64,000 bases of DNA from positions 62,001-126,000 of the forward strand of contig NZ_AMQY01000014.1 of assembly GCF_000334215.1 (NCBI RefSeq), written 5' to 3'. Source of the DNA: Vreelandella jeotgali Hwa (GTDB lineage: Bacteria; Pseudomonadota; Gammaproteobacteria; Pseudomonadales; Halomonadaceae). The stretch's first letter is position 1. Each line of letters opens with the position of its first letter. The position numbers were made by a program, and so were the translations under genes. Below the pieces are notes generated by a model. That model was given only the letters and a program-made list of their open reading frames with translations, did not search any database and had not been told where the DNA came from. This document shows, piece after piece, positions 52,092 through 60,940 of this stretch.

Positions 52092-52715
52092 ATGCTGTCT
52101 GCCGCCACGCTGTCCGTCTTTGTGCCGACCTTCATGCTGGTCTCGCTGACGCCGGGCATGTGCATGACGCTGGCCATGGTGCTGGGCATGACCCAGGGCG
52201 TCCGGCGCACCTTGTGGATGATGGCCGGCGAGCTGCTGGGCGTGGGGCTGGTAGCCGCAGCCGCGGGGGCCGGCGTGGCGGCGCTGATGCTCAAGAGTCC
52301 GACGGTGTTTGTGCTGTTCAAATGGCTGGGCGGGGCGTATCTGGTGTATCTGGGCGTGATGATGTGGCGTTCGCGGGGGCGCATGGCGATTCCCGACGAG
52401 CTTCAGGACCGGCAGCGCGCCGCGCCGGGCGCGCTCTGGATGCAGGGCTTCATGACCGCGATTGCCAACCCCAAGGGCTGGGCGTTTTTGATGGTGCTGC
52501 TGCCGCCGTTTCTGGATGACGGCCGGGCGCTGGCGCCCCAGCTGGCCGTGCTGATCGCGGTGATTCTGGCGATCGAGTTTGTCTGCCTGCTGCTTTACGC
52601 CACCGGCGGCAAGACCCTGCGCCGCCTGCTGGCGCGCAACGCCAGCGTGCGGCTGATGAATCGCCTTTCCGGCACGCTGATGGTGGGCGTGGGGCTGTGG
52701 CTGGCGCTGAGCTGA
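52092..52715 (+). CDS. LysE family amino-acid exporter
   Basis: 207 residues with six predicted membrane segments. SLTPGMCMTLAMVLGMTQGV is the LysE/RhtB N-terminal signature, followed by LFKWLGGAYLVYLGVMMWRS and FMTAIANPKGWAFLMVLLPP. Substrate not predictable. The ATG has GGGGAG upstream. Confidence 0.9.
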   Translation: MLSAATLSVFVPTFMLVSLTPGMCMTLAMVLGMTQGVRRTLWMMAGELLGVGLVAAAAGAGVAALMLKSPTVFVLFKWLGGAYLVYLGVMMWRSRGRMAIPDELQDRQRAAPGALWMQGFMTAIANPKGWAFLMVLLPPFLDDGRALAPQLAVLIAVILAIEFVCLLLYATGGKTLRRLLARNASVRLMNRLSGTLMVGVGLWLALS

Positions 52716-52725
52716 TCGGCGCTGT

Positions 52726-53667
52726 TCAGGTCGTGTCCGGCGGACTCGCCAGCGCTTCGCTGCGGGTATTGAGCCGGTGAATGTAGTCTTCCGCGTTGTC
52801 GCCGTGGCGTGGCAGGCAAACGCCGATGCGGGTTTCCAGCTGGCCGGTTTCCACCAGTACGTGACGGGATAGCGCCCGGGTCAGGCGTTCGCGGACAAGC
52901 AGCGCACCGCTTTCGCTGGTGGCGGGCAGCAGCAGCCAGAACGTCGCGGAGCTGGCACGCCCCAGCGCATCGTATTCGCGGCACTGCTGACCAACCTCAT
53001 GGCAGAGGGTGGTCAGCAGCGCGAGCTGTGCGCGATGGCCGAACTGTTCCCCCGCCATGTCGAGCTGGGGCAGGTGAATGACCAGTGCGGCCAGCTCCCG
53101 GCCCAGCACCAGGGCGCGCTGGTGCTCGGTATGCAGCCGCTCCTCCAGCGCATCGGGGTGATAGGCATCGCATTCGCCGTCGTGAGGATCGGTGGCGCGT
53201 AGCAGGTTGCGCCGCCGGGCATGCTCCCAGCGCGGCAGCGCCAGTAGCAGTGCGGTGGCAAGAAAGCCCGTGATCCAGCTGGGCGATGCGCCGTGCAGCG
53301 GCGCCAGCCACCAGACCGGCACCAGCAGGGCGCTGATGGCGACGGCGTGCCACAGCGGCAGCAGCAGAAACGTCGCCGCCAGGGGTAACCCCAGCCATAT
53401 CAGCGAGACGTCGGGCGGCTGCCAAATGGCGGCCAGGATGGTCAAGTAGGTCGCCACCAGCAGAATCGTGCGCGGCAGAAATGTTGACGACGAACGAAAC
53501 AGATGCAGCAGCAGCGCCGCAAGCAGCACCAGCGTCATGAAAAGCGGGGTAAACAGGGTGGCATAGTGCCCGGTGGTGTAGCGCCAGGCGGCATAGCCGG
53601 CCATGAGCAGGATCGCAGCGGCGTGAATCAGCGTCATCAGGCGGCGCGACATCGGGTATTCGCTCAA
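52726..53667 (-). CDS. Membrane protein with degenerate GGDEF-like domain
   Basis: 313 residues. About five membrane helices occupy residues 8-150. The soluble C-terminal part begins ATDPHDGECDAYHPDALEER, in the place of the DxLTGLxNR start of a GGDEF domain. It later reads LGRASSATFWLLLPATSESG, where GGDEF would be, so the catalytic motif is lost. It overlaps the next gene upstream by 4 bp (ATGA). Probably an inactive sensor or binding domain. The GGDEF assignment is from pattern only. Confidence 0.65.
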   Translation of the reverse strand: MSEYPMSRRLMTLIHAAAILLMAGYAAWRYTTGHYATLFTPLFMTLVLLAALLLHLFRSSSTFLPRTILLVATYLTILAAIWQPPDVSLIWLGLPLAATFLLLPLWHAVAISALLVPVWWLAPLHGASPSWITGFLATALLLALPRWEHARRRNLLRATDPHDGECDAYHPDALEERLHTEHQRALVLGRELAALVIHLPQLDMAGEQFGHRAQLALLTTLCHEVGQQCREYDALGRASSATFWLLLPATSESGALLVRERLTRALSRHVLVETGQLETRIGVCLPRHGDNAEDYIHRLNTRSEALASPPDTT

Positions 53668-54554
53668 GAGGCCTCCTCGAGCCCTGATCGGCGGGCGCCA
53701 TGCGGCTGGCGTGTTGCCGGATCGAGCGTTTTGACATCGATGGCACCGGGGTCGAGCCGCGCCGGGTCCAGCACTGCCAGCGGAACCCGACGACTTTCCA
53801 CCCGCGCGGGCAGCGCCCCCAGCAGGCGCGTACGGCGCTGTTCCGCTTCCCGGGCCGAACGCGATAGCAGCATGATCGCCAGGGTCGTGGCGTTCAGCCG
53901 GTAGACGCTTTCAAAGCGGTAGGTCAGCCGGCACAGGGCGAGCGCAAACGGCCGACGCTGGCGGCGCTCGAGGGTCAAAAGGAGCAGTTCGCCGTGCAGG
54001 TCGTCGCGCCGGCAGCGTACCTGCTCGCAGCGAACGTCATCGGACAGCTGTTCCGGCGCCTGGAGGTTGGTGCCGGGGATCAGGCGCTGGCGTTGACGCA
54101 GGGTGCTGTGAATAACGCTGAACTGGCGCGCGCGGGACCTGGACACCAGGCTCAGCAGGCCCAGGGTCACCAGCAGCGTCGCCAGCGCCGGCAGGTTCAG
54201 GTGCGGCGCCAGCAGCACCGCGCTCAGCAGCGTGCCGCTGATGTTGAAGGCGGTTATCCAGCGTGCCTGGGGCAGCATGAAAAGCCCGCACCAGGCCCAG
54301 ATGAGCAGGGCATGGCGCTGCGGCGCGGCGGCAATCAGGCCGACCAGCAAAAGGCCGGGGAGTAGCTGCCACGGCAGCCCGCCGGAACGCCGGTAGCCGG
54401 CGGTGAGCAGCAGGGCGGTGGCGAACAGCCAGCCGACGGACAGCCAGAGTATCAGCGCCGCCACCGGCGGGGCGGCGGGCGTCCACAGCGCCAGCACGAC
54501 GGCGGCTGCCAGCAGGTTGGCCCGCAGCAGCCTGACTTTGTGTTTGCTTTGCAT
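53664..54554 (-). CDS. Second membrane protein with degenerate GGDEF-like domain
   Basis: 296 residues, coupled to the gene at 52726 by a 4-bp overlap. The N-terminal half (about 10-140) has five or six membrane helices. The soluble half contains RRDDLHGELLLLTLERRQRR and YRLNATTLAIMLLSRSAREA, which resembles a GGDEF core with the signature replaced by RLNATT. Layout and degeneration mirror its neighbour, suggesting a duplicated pair. Function unknown. Confidence 0.6.
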   Translation of the reverse strand: MQSKHKVRLLRANLLAAAVVLALWTPAAPPVAALILWLSVGWLFATALLLTAGYRRSGGLPWQLLPGLLLVGLIAAAPQRHALLIWAWCGLFMLPQARWITAFNISGTLLSAVLLAPHLNLPALATLLVTLGLLSLVSRSRARQFSVIHSTLRQRQRLIPGTNLQAPEQLSDDVRCEQVRCRRDDLHGELLLLTLERRQRRPFALALCRLTYRFESVYRLNATTLAIMLLSRSAREAEQRRTRLLGALPARVESRRVPLAVLDPARLDPGAIDVKTLDPATRQPHGARRSGLEEAS

Positions 54555-54711
54555 GGTGCCTTACCATTGGCGGCCGGTGAACACGCCCGGACGGCAAGCG
54601 CCCGGCACGGTTGACGGCAAGCGATGATCTCCGGGTATCTCGGTCTCCGGATATAACAGCACCCGGGTATGATAGCAGGCACGCGGTCGGTGCCATCCGG
54701 TCCGAAAGGGC

Positions 54712-54743
54712 AAGCATGAGGGATAAAGCATGAGGGATAAAGC
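54712..54743 (+). repeat. 14-bp tandem duplication containing ribosome-binding site and start codon before proA
   Basis: AAGCATGAGGGATA occurs at 54712 and 54726, and a partial third copy (AAGC) leads into the proA ATG at 54744. Each full copy carries an ATG and an AGGG. The two extra ATGs (54716, 54730) each open a 5-codon frame MRDKA whose TGA overlaps the next ATG. Confidence 0.95.
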
Positions 54744-56015
54744 ATGAGCGCGGACACCACGGATATTCCCGCCTATATGCAGGCGCTGGGCATGGCGGCC
54801 CGCGATGCGGCACGCGACCTGCGCCGCGCTGACAGCGCGAGCAGGAACCATGCGCTGCTGGCCATGGCCGAACGCCTGGACCGGGCGCGCGACAGAATCC
54901 TCGCGGCCAATGCCGACGATATGCAGCGCGGCCGCGACGCGGGGCTGGACGCGGCCCTGCTCGACCGCCTGGCGCTGACCGGGGCGCGCATCGACGCCAT
55001 GATGGACGGCCTGCACCAGGTCGCCGGGCTGCCCGATCCGGTAGGGGAAGTCGACGGGCTGCGCACGCGTCCCAGCGGTATCCAGGTCGGGCAGATGCGC
55101 GTGCCGCTGGGGGTGATCGGGATTATTTTCGAGTCGCGCCCCAACGTCACCGTGGAAGCGGCGAGCCTCTGCCTGAAATCCGGCAACGCCTGCATCCTGC
55201 GCGGCGGTTCCGAGGCCCGGGCATCCAACGCCGCGCTCAGCGAATGTCTGCAGGCCGGGCTGGCAGACGCCGGGCTGTCCGCCGGCAGCGTGCAGGTGGT
55301 GGCCACCACCGACCGTGCGGCGGTGGGCGAGCTGATCCGCAGCCCCGAGTTTGTCGACGTGATTATTCCCCGCGGGGGCAAGTCGCTGATCGAACGTATT
55401 TCCCGTGAGGCCCGGGTGCCGGTGATCAAGCACCTGGACGGCGTGTGCCACGTTTACGTCGACGCCACCGCCGATCTCGACCAGGCGCTGGCGATTGCCG
55501 TCAACGCCAAGACCCAGCGCTACGGCACCTGCAATACGCTGGAAACCCTGCTGGTGGATGCGCCCGTGGCCGAGGCGCTGTTGCCCGCGCTGGCCGAACG
55601 CTTTGCCGAGTACGGCGTGGAACTGCGCGGCTGCGAACGCACCTGCCAGGTGCTCACGGACATCACGCCGGCGCAGGACAGCGACTGGGCCGAGGAATAT
55701 CTGGCGCCGGTGCTGGCGATCAGGGTTGTCGACGGTGCGGATGCGGCCATGGCGCACATTGAGCGCTACGGCTCGCAGCACACCGAGAGCATTATCACCC
55801 GTGACTACGGCCTGGCGCGTCGCTTCATGGCCGAAGTGGACTCCAGCTCGGTCATGGTCAACGCGTCCACGCGCTTTGCCGACGGGACCGAGTACGGGCT
55901 GGGCGCGGAAATCGGCATTTCCACCGACAAACTCCACGCCCGGGGGCCGGTGGGCCTGGAAGGACTGACCACGCGCAAGTACATCGTTTTCGGCGACGGT
56001 CAGATTCGTTCATGA
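54744..56015 (+). CDS. proA: Gamma-glutamyl phosphate reductase
   Basis: 423 residues. It reduces gamma-glutamyl phosphate to the semialdehyde for proline synthesis. Motifs: [63 protein letters not shown] with the catalytic cysteine, and [20 protein letters not shown]. The proB partner is not in the window. AGGG seven bases before the ATG serves as the ribosome-binding site. It overlaps nadD by ATGA. Confidence 0.96.
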   Translation: MSADTTDIPAYMQALGMAARDAARDLRRADSASRNHALLAMAERLDRARDRILAANADDMQRGRDAGLDAALLDRLALTGARIDAMMDGLHQVAGLPDPVGEVDGLRTRPSGIQVGQMRVPLGVIGIIFESRPNVTVEAASLCLKSGNACILRGGSEARASNAALSECLQAGLADAGLSAGSVQVVATTDRAAVGELIRSPEFVDVIIPRGGKSLIERISREARVPVIKHLDGVCHVYVDATADLDQALAIAVNAKTQRYGTCNTLETLLVDAPVAEALLPALAERFAEYGVELRGCERTCQVLTDITPAQDSDWAEEYLAPVLAIRVVDGADAAMAHIERYGSQHTESIITRDYGLARRFMAEVDSSSVMVNASTRFADGTEYGLGAEIGISTDKLHARGPVGLEGLTTRKYIVFGDGQIRS

Positions 56016-56701
56016 CGCGTCACGACGCCTTCCGCACCGACCGGCCGCCGCGTATCGGCATGCTCGGCGGCACCTTTGATCCGGTGCACCTGGGTCACCT
56101 GCGCAGCGCCGTCGAGCTGCGCGAAGCGCTGGCGCTGGACCATGTGCACATGATCCCCGCGCCCCAGCCGCCGCTGCGCGACCGGCCGCAGGTCGCACCC
56201 GAGCAGCGTCTGGCGCTGCTCGAAGCCGGCATTGGCGATACTCCGGGGCTGAGCGCCGACGGCCGCGAGCTGGCGCGCACCGGCCCCTCCTACAGCGCGG
56301 ATACCCTGGCCGAACTGCGCGACGAGTATGGAGATGCCGCGCGTCTGGTCATGGCGCTGGGCGAGGATGCCTTTGCGCGGCTGGCCGACTGGCAGGGCCC
56401 CGAGCGGCTGTTCGAGCTGGCGCATGTGGTGGTGATGACCCGCCCCGAACACGCGGCCGACGATTCCGCCCGGCTGCGGGAACTCGTCGGCGCCCGCGAG
56501 GTCGCAAGCGCAGACGCCCTGATGGCCGCGCCGCAAGGTGGGCTGCTGCGGGTGACGCTGCCGTCGCGCATGGCGATTTCCGCCACCGGCATCCGCCGCC
56601 GCTTGCAGCACGGCGAAAGCGTGCGCTACCTGCTGCCCGACGCGGTGGAGCGCGCCGCCGTCGAGCGCCGGCTTTACCGGACGCCCCACCCGCCGCGCTG
56701 A
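56012..56701 (+). CDS. nadD: Nicotinate-nucleotide adenylyltransferase NadD
   Basis: 229 residues, slightly long at the N-terminus ([14 protein letters not shown]). Motifs: [20 protein letters not shown] (nucleotidyltransferase HxGH), [14 protein letters not shown], and [20 protein letters not shown]. It makes NaAD for NAD synthesis. The start overlaps the proA stop. Confidence 0.95.
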   Translation: MTRHDAFRTDRPPRIGMLGGTFDPVHLGHLRSAVELREALALDHVHMIPAPQPPLRDRPQVAPEQRLALLEAGIGDTPGLSADGRELARTGPSYSADTLAELRDEYGDAARLVMALGEDAFARLADWQGPERLFELAHVVVMTRPEHAADDSARLRELVGAREVASADALMAAPQGGLLRVTLPSRMAISATGIRRRLQHGESVRYLLPDAVERAAVERRLYRTPHPPR

Positions 56702-56799
56702 CCCCTTGGCCCGGGGCGCTGGCAGACCGGCCCAAAGCCGTTACAATAGCGGGCTTTGGCGCTGCCCGGCGCGATGCCCCCTACGCCATCACCGGACAC

Positions 56800-56915
56800 C
56801 ACAACGCTTTCAACAATGTTTTTAGCTACGTTGTTTTTAACCACGTTTCCAACATCGTTTTTAACTACGTCTTCAACATCGTTTTCAAAAACGCTTTCAA
56901 CAACACTTCTGACAA
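56800..56915 (+). repeat. 12-15-bp degenerate tandem repeat, about 8 copies, in the rsfS leader
   Basis: Two 15-bp units (ATGTTTTTAGCTACG, TTGTTTTTAACCACG at 56817 and 56832) are followed by 12-bp units such as TTTTTAACTACG and TCTTCAACATCG. The region is much more AT-rich than the genes around it. Confidence 0.85.
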
Positions 56916-56933
56916 GGTTGGTACTGACGGCTC

Positions 56934-57317
56934 ATGCACATTGATACATTGAAACAGCTGGCGGTTGACGCACTCGAAGAACTCAAGGGCCGCGAGATTA
57001 CCGCGCTCGACGTGGCCAGGCTTACCGACGTCGCCGATGTGATGTTGATCGCCAACGGCACTTCCAGCCGCCATGTGACGGCGCTGGCGCAGGGCGTGGT
57101 GGAAAAGGCCAAGTCTCAAGGCTTGTCGCCCCGAGGCGTGGAAGGCGGCGACAATGCCGACTGGGTGCTGGTGGATCTGGGTGATGTGATTGTGCACGTC
57201 ATGCTGCCCGAGGCGCGCAATCTGTACGATCTGGAGCGCCTGTGGGCCGATCTGCCGGCCGAAGGCGGCGTTGAGCAGCTGCGCGAGCGTGTCGGCGAGC
57301 CGGTCGGGTCGTCATGA
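56934..57317 (+). CDS. rsfS: Ribosomal silencing factor RsfS
   Basis: 127 residues, beginning MHIDTLKQLAVDALEELKGR. Motifs: DVARLTDVADVMLIANGTSS, HVTALAQGVVEKAKSQGL, and GDNADWVLVDLGDVIVHVML. It binds L14 and stops subunit joining when nutrients are low. rlmH overlaps by 4 bp, the normal pairing. Confidence 0.95.
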   Translation: MHIDTLKQLAVDALEELKGREITALDVARLTDVADVMLIANGTSSRHVTALAQGVVEKAKSQGLSPRGVEGGDNADWVLVDLGDVIVHVMLPEARNLYDLERLWADLPAEGGVEQLRERVGEPVGSS

Positions 57318-57781
57318 AGCTGCGCCTGTTGGCGGTGGGTACACGCATGCCCGGCTGGGTCGAAGAAGGGGTCGAGACCTATCGCAAGCGGATGCCCCGC
57401 GGCTTCAGTCTGGACATCGAGGAGATTGCCCCGGGACAGAGAGGCAAGGGGGCCAGCGTGGCAAAGGCTCGCGACCAGGAAGCCAAACGCCTCCGCGAAC
57501 GCCTGAAAGGCGATGAGCATATCGTCGCGCTGGAGGTTGAGGGGCAGCCCTGGACGACCCGCAAACTCGCGCAAAAGGCCGACGACTGGCGCATGCAGGG
57601 GAACGACGTGGTGCTGCTGGTCGGCGGGCCTGACGGCCTGGCGCCCGAGCTATCCGCCGCCGCGCACAGCCGCTGGTCGCTGTCGCCGCTCACGCTGCCG
57701 CACCCGCTGGTTCGGGTCATGCTGGCGGAGCAGCTGTACCGCGCCTGGACGCTGCTGGTGGGTCATCCCTATCACCGCTGA
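57314..57781 (+). CDS. rlmH: 23S rRNA pseudouridine-1915 N3-methyltransferase RlmH
   Basis: 155 residues. SPOUT knot motifs LLVGGPDGLAPE, WSLSPLTLPHPLVRVMLAEQ and YRAWTLLVGHPYHR at the C-terminus are diagnostic. It methylates pseudouridine 1915 in the ribosomal decoding-centre helix. Confidence 0.97.
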   Translation: MKLRLLAVGTRMPGWVEEGVETYRKRMPRGFSLDIEEIAPGQRGKGASVAKARDQEAKRLRERLKGDEHIVALEVEGQPWTTRKLAQKADDWRMQGNDVVLLVGGPDGLAPELSAAAHSRWSLSPLTLPHPLVRVMLAEQLYRAWTLLVGHPYHR

Positions 57782-57840
57782 TCACAGCCTGCTCGGAGAT
57801 GCCGTCCGATTGTTTTGTTCTTGCGCCGTAAGCCGTTGCC

Positions 57841-59742
57841 ATGCCGCCACGCCTTGATACGCTGAAAAATGCCCGTCAGGAGCTGCGGATCTTCCGTTTC
57901 CGGGCGCTGCTCGCGCTGGTGGTGGTCGTAGCGCTGACCGCGTTGCTGACCGGCCGCTTGGTGTACCTTCAGGTTGTCGAGCACGACCGATACAGCACGC
58001 GCTCGGAGAGCAACCGCGTGCGCGTGGAGCCGCTGCCGCCCACCCGAGGGCTGATTTACGACCGCCACGGTGTCCTGCTGGCGGAAAACCGCCCGACCTA
58101 TAACCTGACGCTGGTGCGCGAGCGGGTAGAGGACCTGGGCCGGACCCTGGAGCGTCTGGTGTCGCTGCTGGAGCTGCCGGAAGATGACGTCGAGGCCTTC
58201 AAGCGCCGTTCGCGCCAGCGTCAGCGGCCGTTTCAGCCGGCGCTGCTGATGAGCGACCTGAGCCAGGCACAGATTGCGCGCCTGGCGGTGAATCGCCACC
58301 GGCTGCCCGGCGTGGAGGTCGAGGCGCGGCTGCTGCGCTATTACCCCGAAGCCCGCATCATGTCCCATGCGCTGGGCTATGTCGGGCGGATCAACGCCGA
58401 TGAGCTGGAAAATCTCGATGCCGGCCGTTACGCCGGTACGCATTTTATCGGCAAGACCGGCATCGAGCGCTTTTACGAAAAGGCGTTGCACGGCCAGGCC
58501 GGGCTGCGCAAGGTGGAAACCAACGCCCGGGGCCGGGTGCTCAGCGAGCTGGGGCGCCAGGACCCGGTGCCGGGCAGGAACCTCACGCTGACGCTGGATA
58601 CCGGGCTGCAGCAGCTGGCCTTTGACCTGCTGGAAGACCGCCGGGGGTCGATTGTCGCCATCGAGCCCGATAGCGGTGAAATACTCGCCATGGCGTCGAC
58701 CCCGGGATTCGACAGCAACCGCTTTGTCACCGGCATCGACGTGGAAGCCTATCAGGCGTTGCAGCAGGATATTGATCTGCCGCTGTTCAACCGGGCGATT
58801 CGCGGCCATTATCCGTCGGGCTCCACCATCAAGCCCTTTGTCGCCGTGGCCGGGCTGCGGGAGGGCGTGATCACGCCGGAAAAAACCATCAACGATCCGG
58901 GCTATTTCCAGCTGCCCAACGATTCGCGCCGCTACCGCAACTGGCTGCGCTGGGGGCACGGCAAGGTGGATATGGAGCGCTCGCTGGCGGTCTCCAATAA
59001 TACCTACTACTACTCGCTGGCCCACGATCTGGGCATCGACAGGCTGGAACGCCAGCTGGGCGCCTTCGGCATGGGCCAGCGCGTGGCCCACGATGTCCAG
59101 GGCGAGAGCCCGGGGCTGCTGCCGTCGCGGGAATGGAAGCGCGAACGCTACAACCAGTCGTGGTACCCCGGCGAAACGCTGTCGGTGGGCATCGGGCAGG
59201 GGTATCTGCAAATCACCCCGCTGCAGCTGGCCACCGCCACGGCGACGCTGGCCAACAAGGGCGAGTGGGTCAAGCCGCGGCTGGCGCGCAAAATTGGCGA
59301 TGAGCCGCTGCCCCGTGATCTGCCCGACACCCCCGAAGATATCGAACTGGATGACCCTGACGGCTGGAATACCGTGTTCAACGGCATGCAGAAAGTGCTG
59401 AGCGGCCGCGAGGGTACGGCTCGGCGTGCGGGCAAGGGGCTGGAGTACGCGATGGCGGGCAAGTCAGGCACGGCTCAGGTATTTTCCCTGGACAAGGACG
59501 AGCGCTATGACGCCGACGAGCTGGCCGAGCGCCTGCGCGACCATGCGCTTTTCATCGCTTTCGCTCCGGCTGACGATCCGCAGATTGCCGTAGCCGTCAT
59601 CGTCGAGAATGCCGGCGGTGGCAGTAGCCATGCATCGCCGCTGGCGCGCGAAATGACCGATGCCTGGCTACTCGACGAAGGTCATCTGCCCGACGATGAT
59701 TCGGCGTCCGAAGATCGGGCGTCAAGCGGCGAGGAGGGCTGA
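57841..59742 (+). CDS. mrdA: Penicillin-binding protein 2 (elongation transpeptidase)
   Basis: 633 residues. One N-terminal membrane helix (ALLALVVVVALTALLTGRLV) precedes the pedestal domain (PPTRGLIYDRHGVLLAENRP). The active-site serine is in HYPSGSTIKP (about S328). VSNNTYYYSLA and AGKSGTAQVF complete the penicillin-binding motifs. It works with RodA to extend the lateral wall. The C-terminal tail is acidic (DDDSASEDRASSGEEG), fitting a halophile. rodA starts 2 bp later. Confidence 0.96.
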   Translation: MPPRLDTLKNARQELRIFRFRALLALVVVVALTALLTGRLVYLQVVEHDRYSTRSESNRVRVEPLPPTRGLIYDRHGVLLAENRPTYNLTLVRERVEDLGRTLERLVSLLELPEDDVEAFKRRSRQRQRPFQPALLMSDLSQAQIARLAVNRHRLPGVEVEARLLRYYPEARIMSHALGYVGRINADELENLDAGRYAGTHFIGKTGIERFYEKALHGQAGLRKVETNARGRVLSELGRQDPVPGRNLTLTLDTGLQQLAFDLLEDRRGSIVAIEPDSGEILAMASTPGFDSNRFVTGIDVEAYQALQQDIDLPLFNRAIRGHYPSGSTIKPFVAVAGLREGVITPEKTINDPGYFQLPNDSRRYRNWLRWGHGKVDMERSLAVSNNTYYYSLAHDLGIDRLERQLGAFGMGQRVAHDVQGESPGLLPSREWKRERYNQSWYPGETLSVGIGQGYLQITPLQLATATATLANKGEWVKPRLARKIGDEPLPRDLPDTPEDIELDDPDGWNTVFNGMQKVLSGREGTARRAGKGLEYAMAGKSGTAQVFSLDKDERYDADELAERLRDHALFIAFAPADDPQIAVAVIVENAGGGSSHASPLAREMTDAWLLDEGHLPDDDSASEDRASSGEEG

Positions 59743-59744
59743 TC

Positions 59745-60920
59745 ATGGCGGCAAATCCTCTGGCACGCACGCCCCTGGCGCGGCTGTTCCGACGCTATCC
59801 GGTACGTCCGCCGGACAGCGGCATGTCGCGGCGTAAAAGCCTGTGGGAAAACCTGCACCTGGATCCGTGGCTGCTAGCGTTGCTGCTGCTGCTGGTCGGC
59901 GCGGGTCTGCTGGTGCTGTACAGCGCCTCGGGGCAGAGCGGCGACACGGTCACGGCCCAGGCGCTGCGCTTTGGCGTGGCGTTTGCGGTCATGGCGGTGC
60001 TTGCCCAGTTTTCCCCCGCGACGTTTTTCCGCTGGGCGCCGCTGGCCTACGGAGCGGGCGTGGCCATGCTGATAGCGGTAGAGCTGGTGGGAGATATCGG
60101 CATGGGAGCCCAGCGCTGGCTGGAAATCCCCGGGGTGGTGCGCTTTCAACCCTCGGAAATGATGAAGCTCGCCACGCCGCTGATGGTCGCCGCCTACCTG
60201 GGGCGCACGGGGATTCCGCCGCGGCTGCGTCATCTAGCGGTCTGCGCGCTGATTATCGGCCTTCCGGTGGTGCTGATCGCCAAGCAGCCCGACCTGGGCA
60301 CATCGATCCTGGTTGCCAGTGCCGCGCTGATCGTGGTGCTGCTGGCCGGGCTTTCCTGGCGGCTGATCGGCATGTTCGTGCTGCTCGCCGGGGCCGCGCT
60401 GCCGCTTTTATGGATCAACCTGCAAAACTACCAGCGCCAGCGGGTGCTGACGTTTTTAAATCCGGAAAGCGACCCGCTGGGGGCCGGCTGGAACATCATC
60501 CAGTCGACCACGGCCATCGGCAGCGGCGGCATCTGGGGCAAGGGCTGGTTTCAGGGCACCCAGTCGCAGCTGGAGTTCTTGCCCGAGCCGCATACCGACT
60601 TCATCATCGCCGTGCTCGGCGAGGAGTTCGGCCTGGTGGGCATGACGGCGCTGCTGGCGCTGTATCTGGTGATCGTCTGCCGGGGGCTGTGGCTCGCCGC
60701 CGGCGCTCAGGATACTTTCGGGCGACTGGTCGCCGGCAGTATCATCCTCACGTTCTTTATCTATGTGTTCGTTAACGTGGGCATGGTCAGCGGTATTTTG
60801 CCCGTGGTGGGCGTGCCGCTGCCGCTGATCAGCTACGGCGGGACCTCCAGCGTGACGCTGCTGGCGGGGTTCGGTATTCTCATGTCCATTCACGCCCATC
60901 GCCGGCTGCTGCCGCGCTGA
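59745..60920 (+). CDS. rodA: RodA peptidoglycan glycosyltransferase (SEDS)
   Basis: 391 residues, about ten membrane helices. Motifs: LLVGAGLLVLYSASGQSGD, GAQRWLEIPGVVRFQPSEMM, KQPDLGTSILV, and the C-terminal VVGVPLPLISYGGTSSVTLL. It polymerises lipid II with PBP2 during elongation. Confidence 0.96.
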   Translation: MAANPLARTPLARLFRRYPVRPPDSGMSRRKSLWENLHLDPWLLALLLLLVGAGLLVLYSASGQSGDTVTAQALRFGVAFAVMAVLAQFSPATFFRWAPLAYGAGVAMLIAVELVGDIGMGAQRWLEIPGVVRFQPSEMMKLATPLMVAAYLGRTGIPPRLRHLAVCALIIGLPVVLIAKQPDLGTSILVASAALIVVLLAGLSWRLIGMFVLLAGAALPLLWINLQNYQRQRVLTFLNPESDPLGAGWNIIQSTTAIGSGGIWGKGWFQGTQSQLEFLPEPHTDFIIAVLGEEFGLVGMTALLALYLVIVCRGLWLAAGAQDTFGRLVAGSIILTFFIYVFVNVGMVSGILPVVGVPLPLISYGGTSSVTLLAGFGILMSIHAHRRLLPR

Positions 60921-60940
60921 TTTTTCAGGAGTCAAGCAGA

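Noticed and set aside
54561-55937. 458-codon minus-strand frame opposite proA
   Set aside because: Shadow of proA; no own motifs.
56756-56944. 62-codon frame rich in Thr, Phe and Leu
   Set aside because: It is only the translation of the 12-15-bp repeats and runs into the rsfS start; no ribosome-binding site or homology.
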